Origin: Meghimatium bilineatum
Taxonomy: Eukaryota > Mollusca > Gastropoda > Stylommatophora > Philomycidae
Direction: 5' to 3'
Assembly (NCBI GenBank): GCA_034231615.1
Contig: CM067310.1
Location: 7,734,010 to 7,798,009, forward strand
Length of the DNA: 64,000 bases
Part shown: positions 32,486 through 43,856 of the stretch, piece after piece
Numbering within the stretch: position 1 is the stretch's first letter
Layout: every line of letters begins with the position of its first letter
Made by a program: the position numbers and the translations under genes
Notes under the pieces: model-generated
What the model was told of the DNA's origin: nothing
The model's database searches: none
Seen by the model: the letters and a program-made list of their open reading frames with translations, nothing else

Positions 32486-34205
32486 TGTAATGATTAAGCT
32501 CATTAACTCATTAGCACACTTGCAGGCAAATAGTTCTTCAGTGTTAATCAGAACAATAATATGTGCTTATAATGATAATACTGCAGTAGGCTTGAATATG
32601 TTTCTTTGGAGATGGAAATTAGCAACAAGCAACACTTAAAATCTTAACATGCAGGAACAACTTGATAAGTATTAAATCAACTAGCGTAGCTGTTTCTTCT
32701 ATGAAATATGTCCTTTACAAAAAATTCTCCTCGCTGAAGTCGCTGCCACTCTGTAAGTGTAAAGACTTGTTTTTCTGTTCAGACTTCAGGTTTCAAGCTG
32801 TCCACTCTAATGCGGCACTACTGACTACTCTAATTTACATCAGCACACCGACATGAAAAACGACTACTAAGTTCATATATACCAAATCTAGCTACCTGAC
32901 AATGTTAATAACTGTTATTATTTCATTACACGACTAATAGAATCAATTTCATGATAAATTTTCAATTTCAATCAATCCAGTTCCAGTGTTCTTTTAGTAC
33001 CAGCAGATCATTTTTATTTTTATCTCTCGTAAACGAAAGTCGAAACTGTCATTATTACTGCACTTATTAATGTGAAATAGAAACAGAATCCTTTATAAGG
33101 GCATACATTAGTAAAACAATTGGTTCCACCTTTTCACAGCATTTGTAAATATCTATATAGGGTCTATATAATATGTTGTTTTAGAACCAGTCAATGTATT
33201 ATCGTACAAACAATACAAACACCGTCATTAGACAATCTTGTATTCCACAAACACATTCAGCTCTTCTAGTTCAAAGTTCAAAAAGTAATAAACGCATGCA
33301 CAATGTGCCGGTTGTGTCTGATTAAAAAATACATTTGGCACATTTTAACTAAATCAGTTGATTCGATCCCCGGGGATTATGAACAATTAGCTTTTACTTC
33401 CTATGTATAATAGTTTTTTTTCTTCAGAGCTTTATTTCATACAAATCAAAGACTCCAACTCTTGCGTTTAATGCTTTCAGAATATGTCTCCACAAGCTCG
33501 GAGATTGGGAGTGGGAGTAGTTTACCCCACCCCCATCCTTCCTTTAAAGAAATCCGAAAATGACTTTTTAGTAGCCTACTATGAACTTACCCCTAATAAC
33601 GATTTTATAGAAAAAATCGAATGTAAAAGAGAGGAATTTGCAATGAAAATCAGCTGCTGGTATTATTTTAGTTAACCACCCTCCCCCCCCCCTTTTTTTT
33701 TTACTGAAGACGTATCTACTGACCTGAGTCCACTACTCAGATGGGTAAGTTCTGTGGGTTTTTGTGACTTTTCTACCTTTCTGCAAAGTAGGGTTGGAAT
33801 CATGAGCTTAGCTCCCTCGCCATACACACTGTCCTGTAAGATGTGTTTATAACAACCCCGTTCTGGGGAATGGTCACATTTCAGGACAATGGAAATTCAG
33901 CACCCTTCCTTTTTCTATCCAAAGGGACTCTAAATATGCAGGGCTAACATATTTGCTGGATTCTGTGCTCTTCGAGTGATTAATCATATCCTGAACATTG
34001 ATTTTCAGCTTCCTATAGTGTCCCATTTTCACAGGCGAGACACCACGCAAACTTTAGCAGCTAGGACAATAGTAAAGTCTGGAGTTCATCTGGTTCTGCG
34101 GGACTTGACTATGAGATGTTCAATGCTTGTTTATCTGAGTGGTGCGCCACAAAATGAATCGTAATTGTACAAATGAAATGATGTGGGACTGCCACAAGAG
34201 AAAAA

Positions 34206-34570
34206 CCTCATTCTGGTGATACGACAATCAATATAAGGTAACTGCGTGAAACGTAACAACAATCGTACTTACGTAAAACACAAGTTTTTAAAAATGTCCC
34301 ACTAAGACACGACGGACTATTACTAAAACTAGGGGGTTATAATGAGCAAACAAGAAAATATACAAATTACAATACACCAAACAATTTCAACGTTTCAACC
34401 ATAAGGTCTTTATCAAGATACGCACAAAACATCAAAAGACGACGAATGAAAATTATCACAACACACAAAAGCGTGTCAAAGTGAAAAAATAACGTGCCCT
34501 ATTTTCAGTAATAGTCCATCGTATCTTAGTGGAACATTTTTAAAAACCCGTGTTTCACTTAAGTACAATT
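34206..34570. mobile_element. Foldback element (family L) with family I core
   Basis: Left arm CAATCGTACTTACGTAAAAC, then AAAAATGTCCCACTAAGACA; right arm TGTCTTAG-like TATCTTAGTGGAACATTTTT, then GTGTTTCACTTAAGTACAAT. Between the arms lies a family I stretch with TCAACCATAAGGTCTTTATC. Confidence 0.8.
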
Positions 34571-34619
34571 CTGTTGATATGACATCTACCGTTAGTTAAC
34601 TATTAAATGATGGCAGCTC

Positions 34620-34710
34620 TGCTATGTCAATAATGGTATGTCTGTTAGGCCAATAATGGTAGGTCTGTATTGTCAATAACGGTAGGTCTGTTATGTCAAT
34701 AATGAAACAT
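34620..34710. repeat. 23-bp array
   Basis: Four degenerate copies of GGTAGGTCTGTTATGTCAAT plus AAT. Confidence 0.85.
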
Positions 34711-36520
34711 TCAGACCTTCCGTACGAGGAACTGAATCAGTATAGACAGTTCGACCAGGGGTGTTGTGATTCGAAATGAATGATCTGAAGATGCAGTGAT
34801 CGTGTAATATTTTCATCTTCTTTGTCATTCTCTCAAATGATATTATTGGTTTATGTTATGTAGTTGGCGGTCTGTTTCAGGCGTGCCTTGTAGCCATAGC
34901 CCATGTTATCCTATGTCAACGAGAGTTGGATCTTTTCAGTATGAAATAAAGTTCTCGAGAAGCCGCCTCATTGAACAAAATGGTAAATGGGCTATATTGT
35001 TCGTAAGAATCACAAGTCTTACTCAGCTCTGACTTAGTCAATCTAGAATAAAGGTATTTCAAGAATACTAGTATCTAGAAATGAAGACACAAGAAATATC
35101 GATGACAGGGCAATAGATACGTTTTCAATACAAATAGGGTTTTACCTATTAATAAAAAGATCATTCACCCGGTTTTGTGTGCAATTTCCTTATTTTATTA
35201 TTAGATTACTTTTTTGTGAGAACTCGTTAAGGAAGGGATTTTCCTAGTACTAAAAGTTTTACTTGCTAGGGGAGGGAGTTGAATACCTCACCCCTTATCT
35301 ACGGGCTTGGAATTGCGTGGGAGGGAGTGGGATTGGAATGGTCAAACCCTCCACCCCATAGAAAATCAGAACATAACCTTTTATTACTAGGAATTTTGCA
35401 AAAAGTTCGGGGGAAAACCCATTCCCTTAGAGAATTTTCAGCAAAAAAGAAAACAGCTATTTTTTTATCAAATGGAGAAATTTACATACGCAAATGAACG
35501 GGCATTTTTAGGCAAACCTCTCCCCATTCCCTAAAGGTAACACACAGTTCATGACTACCCAACATACATAGAGCCCAGATTGCGAACCTGACCAGATGAT
35601 ACCGAGCTGGGACAATGTTATGGGAAAGTCGCTATGATCTGGAACAGACAGTGGATTTCAACTTACCAACAGGATTGAAGAAAATTTAACAAGACAACAG
35701 GGCTGAGCCCAAAGAGGAAGAAAAACTGTGGGTAGCGGGCAGACCGCTGGATGCGCCAGTAGTCTAGCTCCCGTGAAATGTGTCTTTATTGATATTTCGT
35801 TTTATATTGATATAATGTATGTATTTATTTCGTTAAAAATGTGTCTACTTCTGCCCATAATTGTACATAAAGTGTTACCAATATAAGGAAATAAAACAAC
35901 ATAGCAACAAGACAGAGGCATACATACTGCCACAGTGCTGGAAGATTGCCGAATATCTAGGCTGTTAAGCAACTACCCAATCACAACTTTGCCAATCGTA
36001 TATGGCAAGTTACTGAAGAAACGCTCGTGTGTTGCCTGAGCCGAAAAAGAAATTAAGTTACAACTGTGATCTGTCGTTTTCTGTGTTTTATTTAGCTGGG
36101 AATAAAAACTAAATCGCTTGTTAACATTTTTATCATCGGTAGGAATGTTTCCTCGGTAAGGCAAGATGCTTATTACTTGTCCCCAAAACAGTAACTTTAG
36201 TTGGGAGAGTACATCATCATGCTGAGAGCTACGTCCTTTTCATCTAAGGAGGCTAGCTCGTCTTGGCTATTTCAGGTACTGGAATCATACAATTTAAAAG
36301 AACCATGTCTTTTCTAGATTGTGTGAAACACTTGTCCTATGTACATTGTAATATTTTGACCGGAAGTTTTTTTTTTTTTACCTTTAAGGGAGCTTGGTTA
36401 GAAATATGGTGTATCTAGAAAGGAACGGTTTTGTGGGCTAGGAAGAATTACGGTCAATCAATGGCGTACTGGGACCGTCAGTCAACGTGTAATGGATGAT
36501 ACACTCAAGGAGATATCTTC

Positions 36521-36672
36521 TTCTTCTTCATTCTCAAACTCCTGCTGGATCTCTATTGCAGTAGGACAATGGCCCTATTAGATTTCCAGCAGGATATAGT
36601 GCAGAGAATGGAAATGCGTTGTGTCGCCGTTTTATTTGCGCCAATGGCCCGAAACATATGTCTTCGGCGGAT
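36521..36672 (-). mobile_element. SINE-like A1 copy upstream of DAD1
   Basis: Minus copy: TTCTTCTTCTTCATTCTCAA to CATATGTCTTCGGCGG. About 200 bp upstream of the DAD1 start codon, so possibly within its promoter or 5' UTR. Confidence 0.82.
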
Positions 36673-36869
36673 GGAGATATATGAGAACCTATACTTGAAG
36701 TGTAGTGACGATGTAACATTTTAATTGAATTTAGCATTAAACATGGCTGAGTACCTGGCTAAATTGGGACAATATCCGAGTTGGCGTTTCCAGCAGTCGT
36801 TTACTGCCACGTTTGTATCTGAAAATACGAAGTCTGACATAAGTGCAACAAAATCAACACAATTTCATC

Positions 36870-37080
36870 ATGCCTGAAAAACTCACAAACGTCATTGTCA
36901 AGTTTTATGATGAGTATATGCATTCAACACCGAAAAGGCTGAAAATAATTGATGCGTATTTGGCTTATGTTTTGCTGACCGGCATTGTACAGTTTGTTTA
37001 CTGTTGTCTTGTTGGCACCTTCCCATTCAACTCATTTCTATCCGGTTTTATATCTACAGTAGGATCTTTTATTTTAGCAG
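36870..37080 (+). CDS. DAD1: DAD1 exon 1 (codons 1-70)
   Basis: Runs from [19 protein letters not shown] to GSFILA plus one base of Val71. Donor GCAG|GTAGCA. Reading beyond the donor diverges from the family at once, confirming the exon end. Confidence 0.96.
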
Positions 37081-39754
37081 GTAGCACATTATTATATACT
37101 GCTAGAGTTTGGCATCATCATATATATATTTCATTCAGTCTCTCGATACCTAGATTCATAGCTCAGTACGAAAGTAAAACGATCAGAGAGAAGAGTGGGG
37201 CCTTTGCTGTGACTAGTGGCATGACCATGGAGATAATGGCTGTGATCAGGGCATTTGAGTGGGTAGGCATACAGAAGGTAACATGGGTCTGCATCGTGAG
37301 TGATTTATGAGTATGATTAGGAAGGTACAAATGGTCTTGTTCGTGAACAGTGAATTGAGGCCTTGAGAAAGGCTAGTTTGAAAGTAGCTACATTTATTTT
37401 CATGCAGGGACAAGTGGATGTTCGAGGCAACAAAAGAGCAGATCAACTGGTGTCATGCGTGATTGTGGCACATGGCGATGAGACAATGGATCGAGCTGAC
37501 ATTTTTAACTTCATAAGAGATATAGCACGTGAGAGTGAGGACTAGTGTGAATGATAATTCCTTTTCAATGTCCAGTATTAATCAAGGTTTGAAATATGGT
37601 GTTGCTAAAAGTGCACATTTAGAGAGTTCAGAAGAATGATAGTCAACCAGCAGAGGACCCGTACTGTTAGAAGTGTAATTGTGGATACACTCATAAAGAG
37701 ATCGGAGCAACTATGGATGTGTCCAGTTTGCAGTGATGATGATCTGACGACTAACACATCATGTCCAAGTAATTTTCGATCTAGTTTTCCACATAGACTG
37801 AGACTCGTAGATCTCAAATATGTATTTAGTGCTATTTTTATTTTATATCAACTTTATCTAGACTTTATCGAGAAGCGCGATAGCCTAGTTGATAGTGAGC
37901 TTGCTTACCATCGCCAGGTTGCAGCATGCCAGGTTTAAAACCTATGCCATTTAGCATGCCTCCTGATGATAAATCTAGAGAATGAAATGTGTTGTGTATG
38001 ATTTACAGCTTTGCTGTGATATCTGCATCTTTCAGCCTTACAACCCCAATTTCAGCATGACTTTTAGGTCACAAGATGGGACTGCTGCAAAACACCACTG
38101 CATAACCTCCTTAGTCATCTCTTATGATCTGCATAGCAGGTAACATGTATTATTCATATTGAGAATATCCTGGTGGCCGGGTAAACCATCAGAGTTTCTT
38201 TTTATTTCAAACTATGAATAGCGAGTGGATTCGAAACCCGGATTTGCTGGCCAGTGGGTAAATGACTTAATACAGTGGAATCTCTCAATAGTGCATTCTT
38301 TTATAACAACTATCCCTATATAACAACACAATTAAAAAATCCCCAATTATATTTCTTCTATATTGTTTGTAATGTATATAGTAAATTTCTGTTATTACAT
38401 ACATATTTTGTTGGTCTGGACCTAGTTGTTATAACAGGATTCCATTGTATTACACTACAGCAGCTCCCTGAGACTTTCTAGTCGCAATGTTAACATGAGT
38501 ACTCATCTATCTAATATCTGATAGTTCTGCCGAAGACGAATGTGTCAGGCTATTGCCACAAATGAAACAGAGACACAACACATTTCCATTTTCTGGACTA
38601 CATCCTACTTGAAATCTAGCAAGATTATTGTCCTGCTACAAGAGAGATCCAGCGAGAGTTTGAGAATGAGCGCAGAAGAAGAAGGAGATGTGATAGTCTG
38701 TATTTTCTACAACTGCATTTTTGGCTATTCTCATTTTATATTTTATTCTGCTCAGTGTACTGTAGCCCTGGGACTCGATTACCTGAAAGCTTTCCTTTGT
38801 TGACTTAATTACCTCAAAGCTTTCCTGTGCTGACTCAATTGCCTCAAAGCTTTTCATTGCGGATTCAATTACCTCAAAGCTTTCCTTTGCTGACTTGGTT
38901 GCCTCAAAGCTTTCCTTTTCTGACTTAATTACCTCAAAGCTTTCCTTTGCTGACTGGATTACCTCAAAGCTTTCCTTTGCTGACTCAATTGCCTCAAAGC
39001 TTTCCTTTGCTGACTCGATTGTCTCAATCAAAGCTTTCCTTTGCTGACACGATTATCTCATAGAAGTACTCAATTAACATTTTAGTGAAATTTCTTACTT
39101 TAGTATTGGATTTAAATATAATAATATAATATTGGACTTTAATTTGCACCAAGATGGCGATGCAGTCAGAAAATGTGTGCAGTTACGATACATTTATTGT
39201 ATTCCATACAAAAAAGCTAACTTGCAGGACTTTCCCTGAAAACAAACTTTCAGGTAGGTATAAGATATTTTCCCACTGTCGATGTCAGAAAATACTGGCC
39301 AACGAAGCATGGAATTGAAAGAGGGTGTTTGTGCTACACATTTGAATCAGTGCACCATACGGAAATCGGTCAAAATGTCATTAAGACTGACACAAGGAAA
39401 CAACGGGAACCAAAAAGGATTATCCTAGTGTCGCTGTTCATAGAATGACAACCTGGCCGACAGGAGCTTCTCTGCAAAACAAGTTATGGGGAACCCAAGA
39501 TGACCTAAAACAAACCTCTTTATTTATGGATAATATTGGACTGGATTTTTAACAGTTGTCAGCAGAAGAAATAGATTATAGTAATTGTTTATCTATAATT
39601 GATTATTATTGAATCTGTTTCAGTGTGCCTAAGACTACAGAGTAACCCACAGAATAAAGCAGAATTCACTGGCATTAGTCCTGAGAGATCATTTGCAGAT
39701 TTTATCTTTGCTCATGTCATTCTTCATTTGGTTGTTATTAACTTCATTGGTTGA
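36870..39754 (+). CDS. DAD1: DAD1, oligosaccharyltransferase subunit, two coding exons
   Basis: DAD1 is a small three-pass ER membrane subunit of the oligosaccharyltransferase complex, needed for N-glycosylation. Exon 1 (36870-37080) and exon 2 (39624-39754) splice to 113 residues, the family's usual length. Seen: [67 protein letters not shown] and the C-terminal NFIG, all hallmarks of DAD1. Membrane segments lie at about 30-50, 54-74 and 93-112. ATG 36870 gives the family length; an in-frame ATG at 36843 would add nine residues. The 2.5-kb intron holds an RNase H LINE fragment, SINE-like copies, a pogo-like MITE and a 30-bp array. No clear polyadenylation signal is seen just after the stop. 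Confidence 0.96.
37170..37750 (+). pseudogene. LINE family C RNase H fragment in the DAD1 intron
   Basis: Reads [20 protein letters not shown] (catalytic E), VCIVSD, then [33 protein letters not shown] and, after stops, [13 protein letters not shown] and [16 protein letters not shown]. Same order as the copy at 45298. Several stops; the GHVG histidine is Gln. Confidence 0.82.
37870..37950 (+). repeat. tRNA-like SINE head, candidate
   Basis: GCGATAGCCTAGTTGATAGT (A box) and GCCAGGTTTAAAACCT (B box) about 40 bp apart. Confidence 0.4.
37963..38165 (-). mobile_element. SINE-like A2 copy, diverged
   Basis: TTACAGCTTTGCTGTGATAT, TTTCAGCATGACTTTTAGGT and CCTTAGTCATCTCTTATGAT match the A2 minus strand. 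Confidence 0.65.
38273..38455 (+). mobile_element. Pogo/Tigger-like MITE (family J), copy 2
   Basis: ACAGTGGAATCTCTCAATAG to TATAACAGGATTCCATTGTA. Undisrupted reference for the nested copy at 41330. Confidence 0.75.
38527..38686 (+). mobile_element. SINE-like A1 copy
   Basis: TGCCGAAGACGAATGTGTCA to GAATGAGCGCAGAAGAAG. Confidence 0.82.
38775..39060. repeat. 30-bp minisatellite in the DAD1 intron
   Basis: About nine copies of CTCAAAGCTTTCCTTTGCTG plus ACTCAATTAC. Confidence 0.95.
39624..39754 (+). CDS. DAD1: DAD1 exon 2 (codons 71-113 and stop)
   Basis: Acceptor CTGTTTCAG|TG completes Val71, then [20 protein letters not shown] and the final [10 protein letters not shown] followed by TGA. 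Found by homology; no upstream ATG marks it. Confidence 0.96.
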
Positions 39755-40079
39755 GCATGTTTTTCCTTGTACAGGTGGGTATTTCTATTTTGGCAATGTC
39801 TTCTAACATATGCTGTTTACTTTGTTTGAACTTTCCTTGTTCACATCTTCTATTTTTGATTTGTATATTGAATGATTTGAGTACCCGGATTACTTTTTGT
39901 TAGGGTGCACAAAATATGGGCACCTATCTTTCCAGGCAACTAAGGAAAGTTACAAAAGGAAGTTTATAGATTGACAATGTATCACCTGTGAAGAATTGAA
40001 CATTTTCACTATATTCTTGTTTCAATTTCTGACATTTTTCTTCACATAATCCCCATGGATGACAAGGAAATGAAGGCCA

Positions 40080-40275
40080 TTGGATTTTGCACCTTAGTTC
40101 TTTTTTGGCAGAGGTGGTGGGTAATGCTAGATGTACCATCACTGTGTACAGGTCAACAAATTTTACACAAGAATGAGATAGTTGGCTCAGAAGGTGATGT
40201 TGCTGTCTGGCAAGACTTGAAGATCCTGGGATACTGCCACACTAGAAAGCCTCCCTTTGGGGACTAAACATCATC
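40080..40275 (-). mobile_element. Family E fragment
   Basis: GTGGTGGGTAATGCTAGATG and AAGATCCTGGGATACTGCCA match the 11900-12300 region. Confidence 0.6.
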
Positions 40276-40309
40276 CATAAACCACCCCCCCCCCCCCAAT
40301 CACAATTGT

Positions 40310-40825
40310 ACAATGGAAATTAGGAAAAGATTGGCGATAGTGATAATGAAACTAAAAGAAATGAAAAATATATGAAATAAAACTGTTATAAAGAGACAAA
40401 GGTTTATACTTCTTAGATCATACATTTTTCCAGTCACAACTTACGGCAGTGAGACTTGGACAGTAAATAGAACAACGGCTAAAAGAATATCGGCTTTCGA
40501 ACAGAAGTGTTATAGGGCAATATTAAGAATTTCCTGGACAGAAAAGATAAGAAATATTGAGGTTTTTAATATGCTGAATATAGAAGGAAGGATGGCTGGT
40601 GAATTTTACATAGAAAACTGACATATTTCAAACTTATAAAAAGACTGAATGACATGGAAAGATGCATATTAGAAGGCAGAATTCCGGGAAGTAGAAGGAG
40701 ATGGACAGATGACATCAAAGACTGTATGAAATTATTGGAAGAGGCAGGCAGATTGGCACAGGATAGTCGTGTTCAAGACATCAATTGCAAAGACAATGTT
40801 CTTTAAAGAATATATCACATGATGA
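40310..40825 (+). pseudogene. LINE family F, post-RT to 3' end
   Basis: Reads EIRKRLAIVIMKLKEMKN, FILLRSYIFPVTTYGSETWT, RISAFEQKCYRAILRISWTE, KIRNIEVFNML, then after stops REVEGDGQMT. Ends ATGATGATGATG. Several stops and frameshifts. Confidence 0.85.
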
Positions 40826-41003
40826 TGATGCTGATCAGGGCACATGGGACATTCCCATAAGTACTCCGCTCTCAGCCATCCAATAGTATGCAGAATCTGT
40901 CCCAGTGAGACGTTCATTATGTAATCTTCGTAGCTTAGCAGAGAGGGCACACTTTCTCCCCTCCCCCTGGTTATCCCTGTATCTGTCATATTTTGTATGT
41001 GCA
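40826..41003 (-). mobile_element. LINE family B C-terminal fragment
   Basis: Minus strand reads MHIQNMTDTGITRGRGES, then LSYEDYIMNVSLGQILHTIG, WLRAEYLWECPMCPDQ, the family B ending. Confidence 0.8.
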
Positions 41004-41329
41004 CATTATTACGCAGAATGAGGTAAACAGGTTACTAAAACACTTACTAGAACAATAATAAAATGTGTTTTCTTTGAGGATAAACTGTGAATAAGTACCG
41101 ACATTTATAAAAATGTCTATTATTTTGTCAATTACATTTTAAAAATTGTGTTTTTATTTGTTGGCAGGAGTGTCAAGGCCATCTTAGATGAGAGAGAAAG
41201 AAAGTAAAGAAAGAATTCACAGATATTGGAAAGTGTTTGTTAGTCATAGATGAAGATGTTTGTATGGAATTAAATTTCAGGTGTTACTTCAGTTATTGCA
41301 GTCTTGTTGTACTATTTGTGAATACAATG

Positions 41330-41612
41330 GAAACCCTCTATAGTGCATTCTTTTATAACAAATTTCCCTACGTAACAAAAATGTTAAAAATCCTCTGTTA
41401 TATTCTATATAAGGTAACTGTGTGAAACGTAACAACAATTGTACTTACGTAAAACACCGGTCTGAGTGGAACTATTATACAAACCTGTGTTTTACGTAAG
41501 AAGAATTATATTTATTCTATATTTTTTGTACTGTATATAGCAAATTTCTTTATTACATACACATTTTGTCAGTCTGGACCAAGTTGTTATAACGGTATTC
41601 CACTGTAAGTGG
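41330..41612 (+). mobile_element. Family J MITE (copy 3) split by a nested foldback
   Basis: ACAATGGAAACCCTCTATAG to TATAACGGTATTCCACTGTA, with the same interior as 38273-38455 but interrupted at about 41405-41505 by a small family L foldback (GTAACTGTGTGAAACGTAAC ... TGTGTTTTACGTAAGAAG). Duplicated TATTCTATAT borders the insert. Confidence 0.8.
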
Positions 41613-41785
41613 TTGGTTGCTGATTCAGTGGTATGTGGGCTCATGCCCATTTTCCCAGTGACATTTCCCAGTTAAAAAATTAAATTGCCCGCATATGAAG
41701 CATCATCTCGATGTGTGGAAACAGTCTAATATGATCCCAAGGTAGGCATTCAGAAAGGAGATATCAACAATTTTGTAAAGATATG

Positions 41786-42560
41786 TGCGTAGCAGGCAGG
41801 CATCCTGGAGTGTGTTTTAGTAATATGTGCATGGCTGGCAGGCACCCTGGAGTGTGTTGTTTAAGGATATGTGCATGGCTGGAACACACCCTGGAGTGTG
41901 TTTTAGTAATATGTGCATGGCTGGCAGGCACCCTGGAGTGTGTTGTTTAAGGATATGTGCATGGCTGGAAGACACCCTGGAGTGTGTTTTAGTAATATGT
42001 GCATGGCTGGCAGGCACCCTGGAGTGTGTTGTTTAAGGATATGTGCATGGCTGGAAGATACCCTGGAGTGTGTTTTAGTAATATGTGCACGGCTGGCAGG
42101 CACCCTGGAGTGTGTTGTTTAAGGATATGTGCATGGCTGGAAGATACCCTGGAGTGTGTTTTAGTAATATGTGCACGGCTGGCAGGCACCCTGGAGTGTG
42201 TTGTTTAAGGATATGTGCATGGCTGGAAGATACCCTGGAGTGTGTTTTAGTAATATGTGCACGGCTGGCAGGCACCCTGGAGTGTGTTGTTTAAGGATAT
42301 GTGCATGGCTGGAAGATACCCTGGAGTGTGTTTTAGTAATATGTGCACGGCTGGCAGGCACCCTGGAGTGTGTTGTTTAAGGATATGTGCATGGCTGGAA
42401 GATACCCTGGAGTGTGTTTTAGTAATATGTGCACGGCTGGCAGGCACCCTGGAGTGTGTTGTTTAAGGATATGTGCATGGCTGGAAGACACCCTGGAGTG
42501 TGTTTTAGTAATATGTGCACGGCTGGCAGGCACCCTGGAGTGTGTTGTTGTTGTAAGGAT
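41786..42560. repeat. 86-bp higher-order repeat, nine units
   Basis: Two alternating subunits sharing GTGCATGGCTGG and CACCCTGGAGTGTGTT, ending either TTAGTAATAT or GTTTAAGGATAT. Units in the middle are almost identical (GTGCACGGCTGG variant), the ends diverged, as expected from unequal exchange. Confidence 0.97.
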
Positions 42561-42599
42561 ATGTGCATAGCTGGATGGAACCCTAGAGATGGGCTTGAA

Positions 42600-42760
42600 A
42601 TGTGTTGTCAGAAATGAGAAGTCATAAGTAAAACTTTTCATAAAACTTGATTTGCCTGCCAGAAATGAGTCATAAGTAGAACATATCATAAAACTTGATT
42701 TGCCTGCCAGAAGTGAGTCATAAGTAGAACATATCATAAAACTTGATTCAGTAGTTTGCC
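42600..42760. repeat. About 57-bp repeat, three copies
   Basis: CAGAAATGAGTCATAAGTAG, AACATATCATAAAACTTGAT and TTGCCTGC repeat three times. Confidence 0.8.
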
Positions 42761-42786
42761 ATTGTTTTCTGAACGGCCCAGGTGCA

Positions 42787-42856
42787 CAATTGTTTGTCAC
42801 AGAGCTGGACTACAACCTCCTAATCTACAGGAGTTTGAGAATGAAGCAGAAGAATA
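42787..42856 (+). mobile_element. SINE-like A2 3' fragment
   Basis: CTGGACTACAACCTCCTAAT to GAATGAAGCAGAAGAA. Confidence 0.65.
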
Positions 42857-43069
42857 TTAATGAAAGAACATATCTCTTTATATGAGAATTTATTGTGCAC
42901 ATGCATCCAGTTTACAAGGAGAAGATTGAGAAAGCAATGAAGAAGGAACATTTCACTTTAACATTGTTTTTGATCACTTGGTCGCACTTCTGGTATGTTA
43001 AAGGTAGTTGTTCTCAACTGAGTCTTCTGCTAGCATTTGGGACCATTTTTGTTCTGTCTGTGGCAATTC

Positions 43070-43775
43070 CCAAACCTAAAAAAAAGAAGGATGATGATGA
43101 AATAATCCCTGGTACAGTATAAGTAGATGCCACCACATGTTTAATTATTTCCCTTGTGTATTCTTGTACATATCATGTTCATCATTTAATAGTTGAAATA
43201 TTGATTTATTTAGGGTTAGGGTTAGGATTAGTTACGTAAAGCACAACTATTCTAACCCTAACCTTAAAATAAATTCATATGTAAATTATTAAATGATGAA
43301 CATGAAATTAACAAACATAGACAAGGGAAATAATCGACTATGTGGTGACTCCTACTTGTACTGTACCTAATTCCTTTAACCGTGAGCAGGTATCCCTTGA
43401 CACATGATGATGATGATGAAATAATTCCTTTAGCTGTGAGCAGGTAGCTCTTGACAGCCCACAACCTTACTGACAAAAGTACAGATTCTTCTCAGTTGTG
43501 TTACTGAGGGGGCACCTATGACTCATGTATAAACTCCAAGTATTGTTTGTGTAATTGTAAGGTTTATGGATGGATGTTTCGTCCCCGAACGGAGGCATTC
43601 ATGCGCGCCAGGATTACATCATGCCAGGAGCACAGCATACACTTCCTAGTCATCTATATCATTATTCTTCTGTCAGATATGTTGACCAATCCGCAGTGAT
43701 GGCACATTTAGCATTCCTCAATGCCTAAGAATTTTTCACAAAAGGACAACGGTGCACTGTCTCTTTGTCATCCAT
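43070..43775 (+). mobile_element. Family E copy split by foldback M
   Basis: GATGATGATGAAATAATCCC resumes after the foldback as TAATTCCTTTAACCGTGAGC and runs through GGATGTTTCGTCCCCGAACG to TAGCATTCCTCAATGCC. Confidence 0.75.
43111..43367. mobile_element. Foldback MITE (family M), intact, 8-bp TSD
   Basis: TIRs GGTACAGTATAAGTAGATGC and CTTGTACTGTACC; arms of about 110 bp with TTATTTCCCTTGTGT pairing to ACAAGGGAAATAA. Flanked by TAATCCCT / TAATTCCT. The loop holds GGGTTAGGGTTAGGATTAG and its near inverse. An 8-bp TSD would fit a hAT-type mobiliser, but no transposase is present. Confidence 0.88.
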
Positions 43776-43856
43776 GGGGATTATTTTTATAAGACAGAAG
43801 TAAGACATTGAGAAGCAGAGTACAAGTAGATGACACCACACAGTTGTGTTATTTCC

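Larger units (their letters stand above)
32486..36869. other. AMFR-DAD1 divergent intergenic region
   Basis: Contains the presumed 5' UTRs and promoters of both genes; no TATA box or other promoter element could be pinned down. No host exon seen. Recognisable repeats are a foldback (34206-34570), a 23-bp array (34620-34710) and an A1 copy (36521-36672). 33000-34200 and 34720-36500 hold nothing I recognise. Confidence 0.55.

Noticed and set aside
41817-42570. Many overlapping 66-75 codon frames (MHGWQAPWSVLF)
   Set aside because: Repeats of the 86-bp higher-order array, not genes.
42895-43122. 75-codon open frame with a hydrophobic stretch and KPKKKKDDDE end
   Set aside because: The C-terminal part is family E repeat sequence (GATGATGATGAAATAATCCC); no homology recognised and no splice or transcript support.
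43205-43270. Interstitial telomere
   Set aside because: Only two to three repeat units, at the tip of a foldback element with TSDs.
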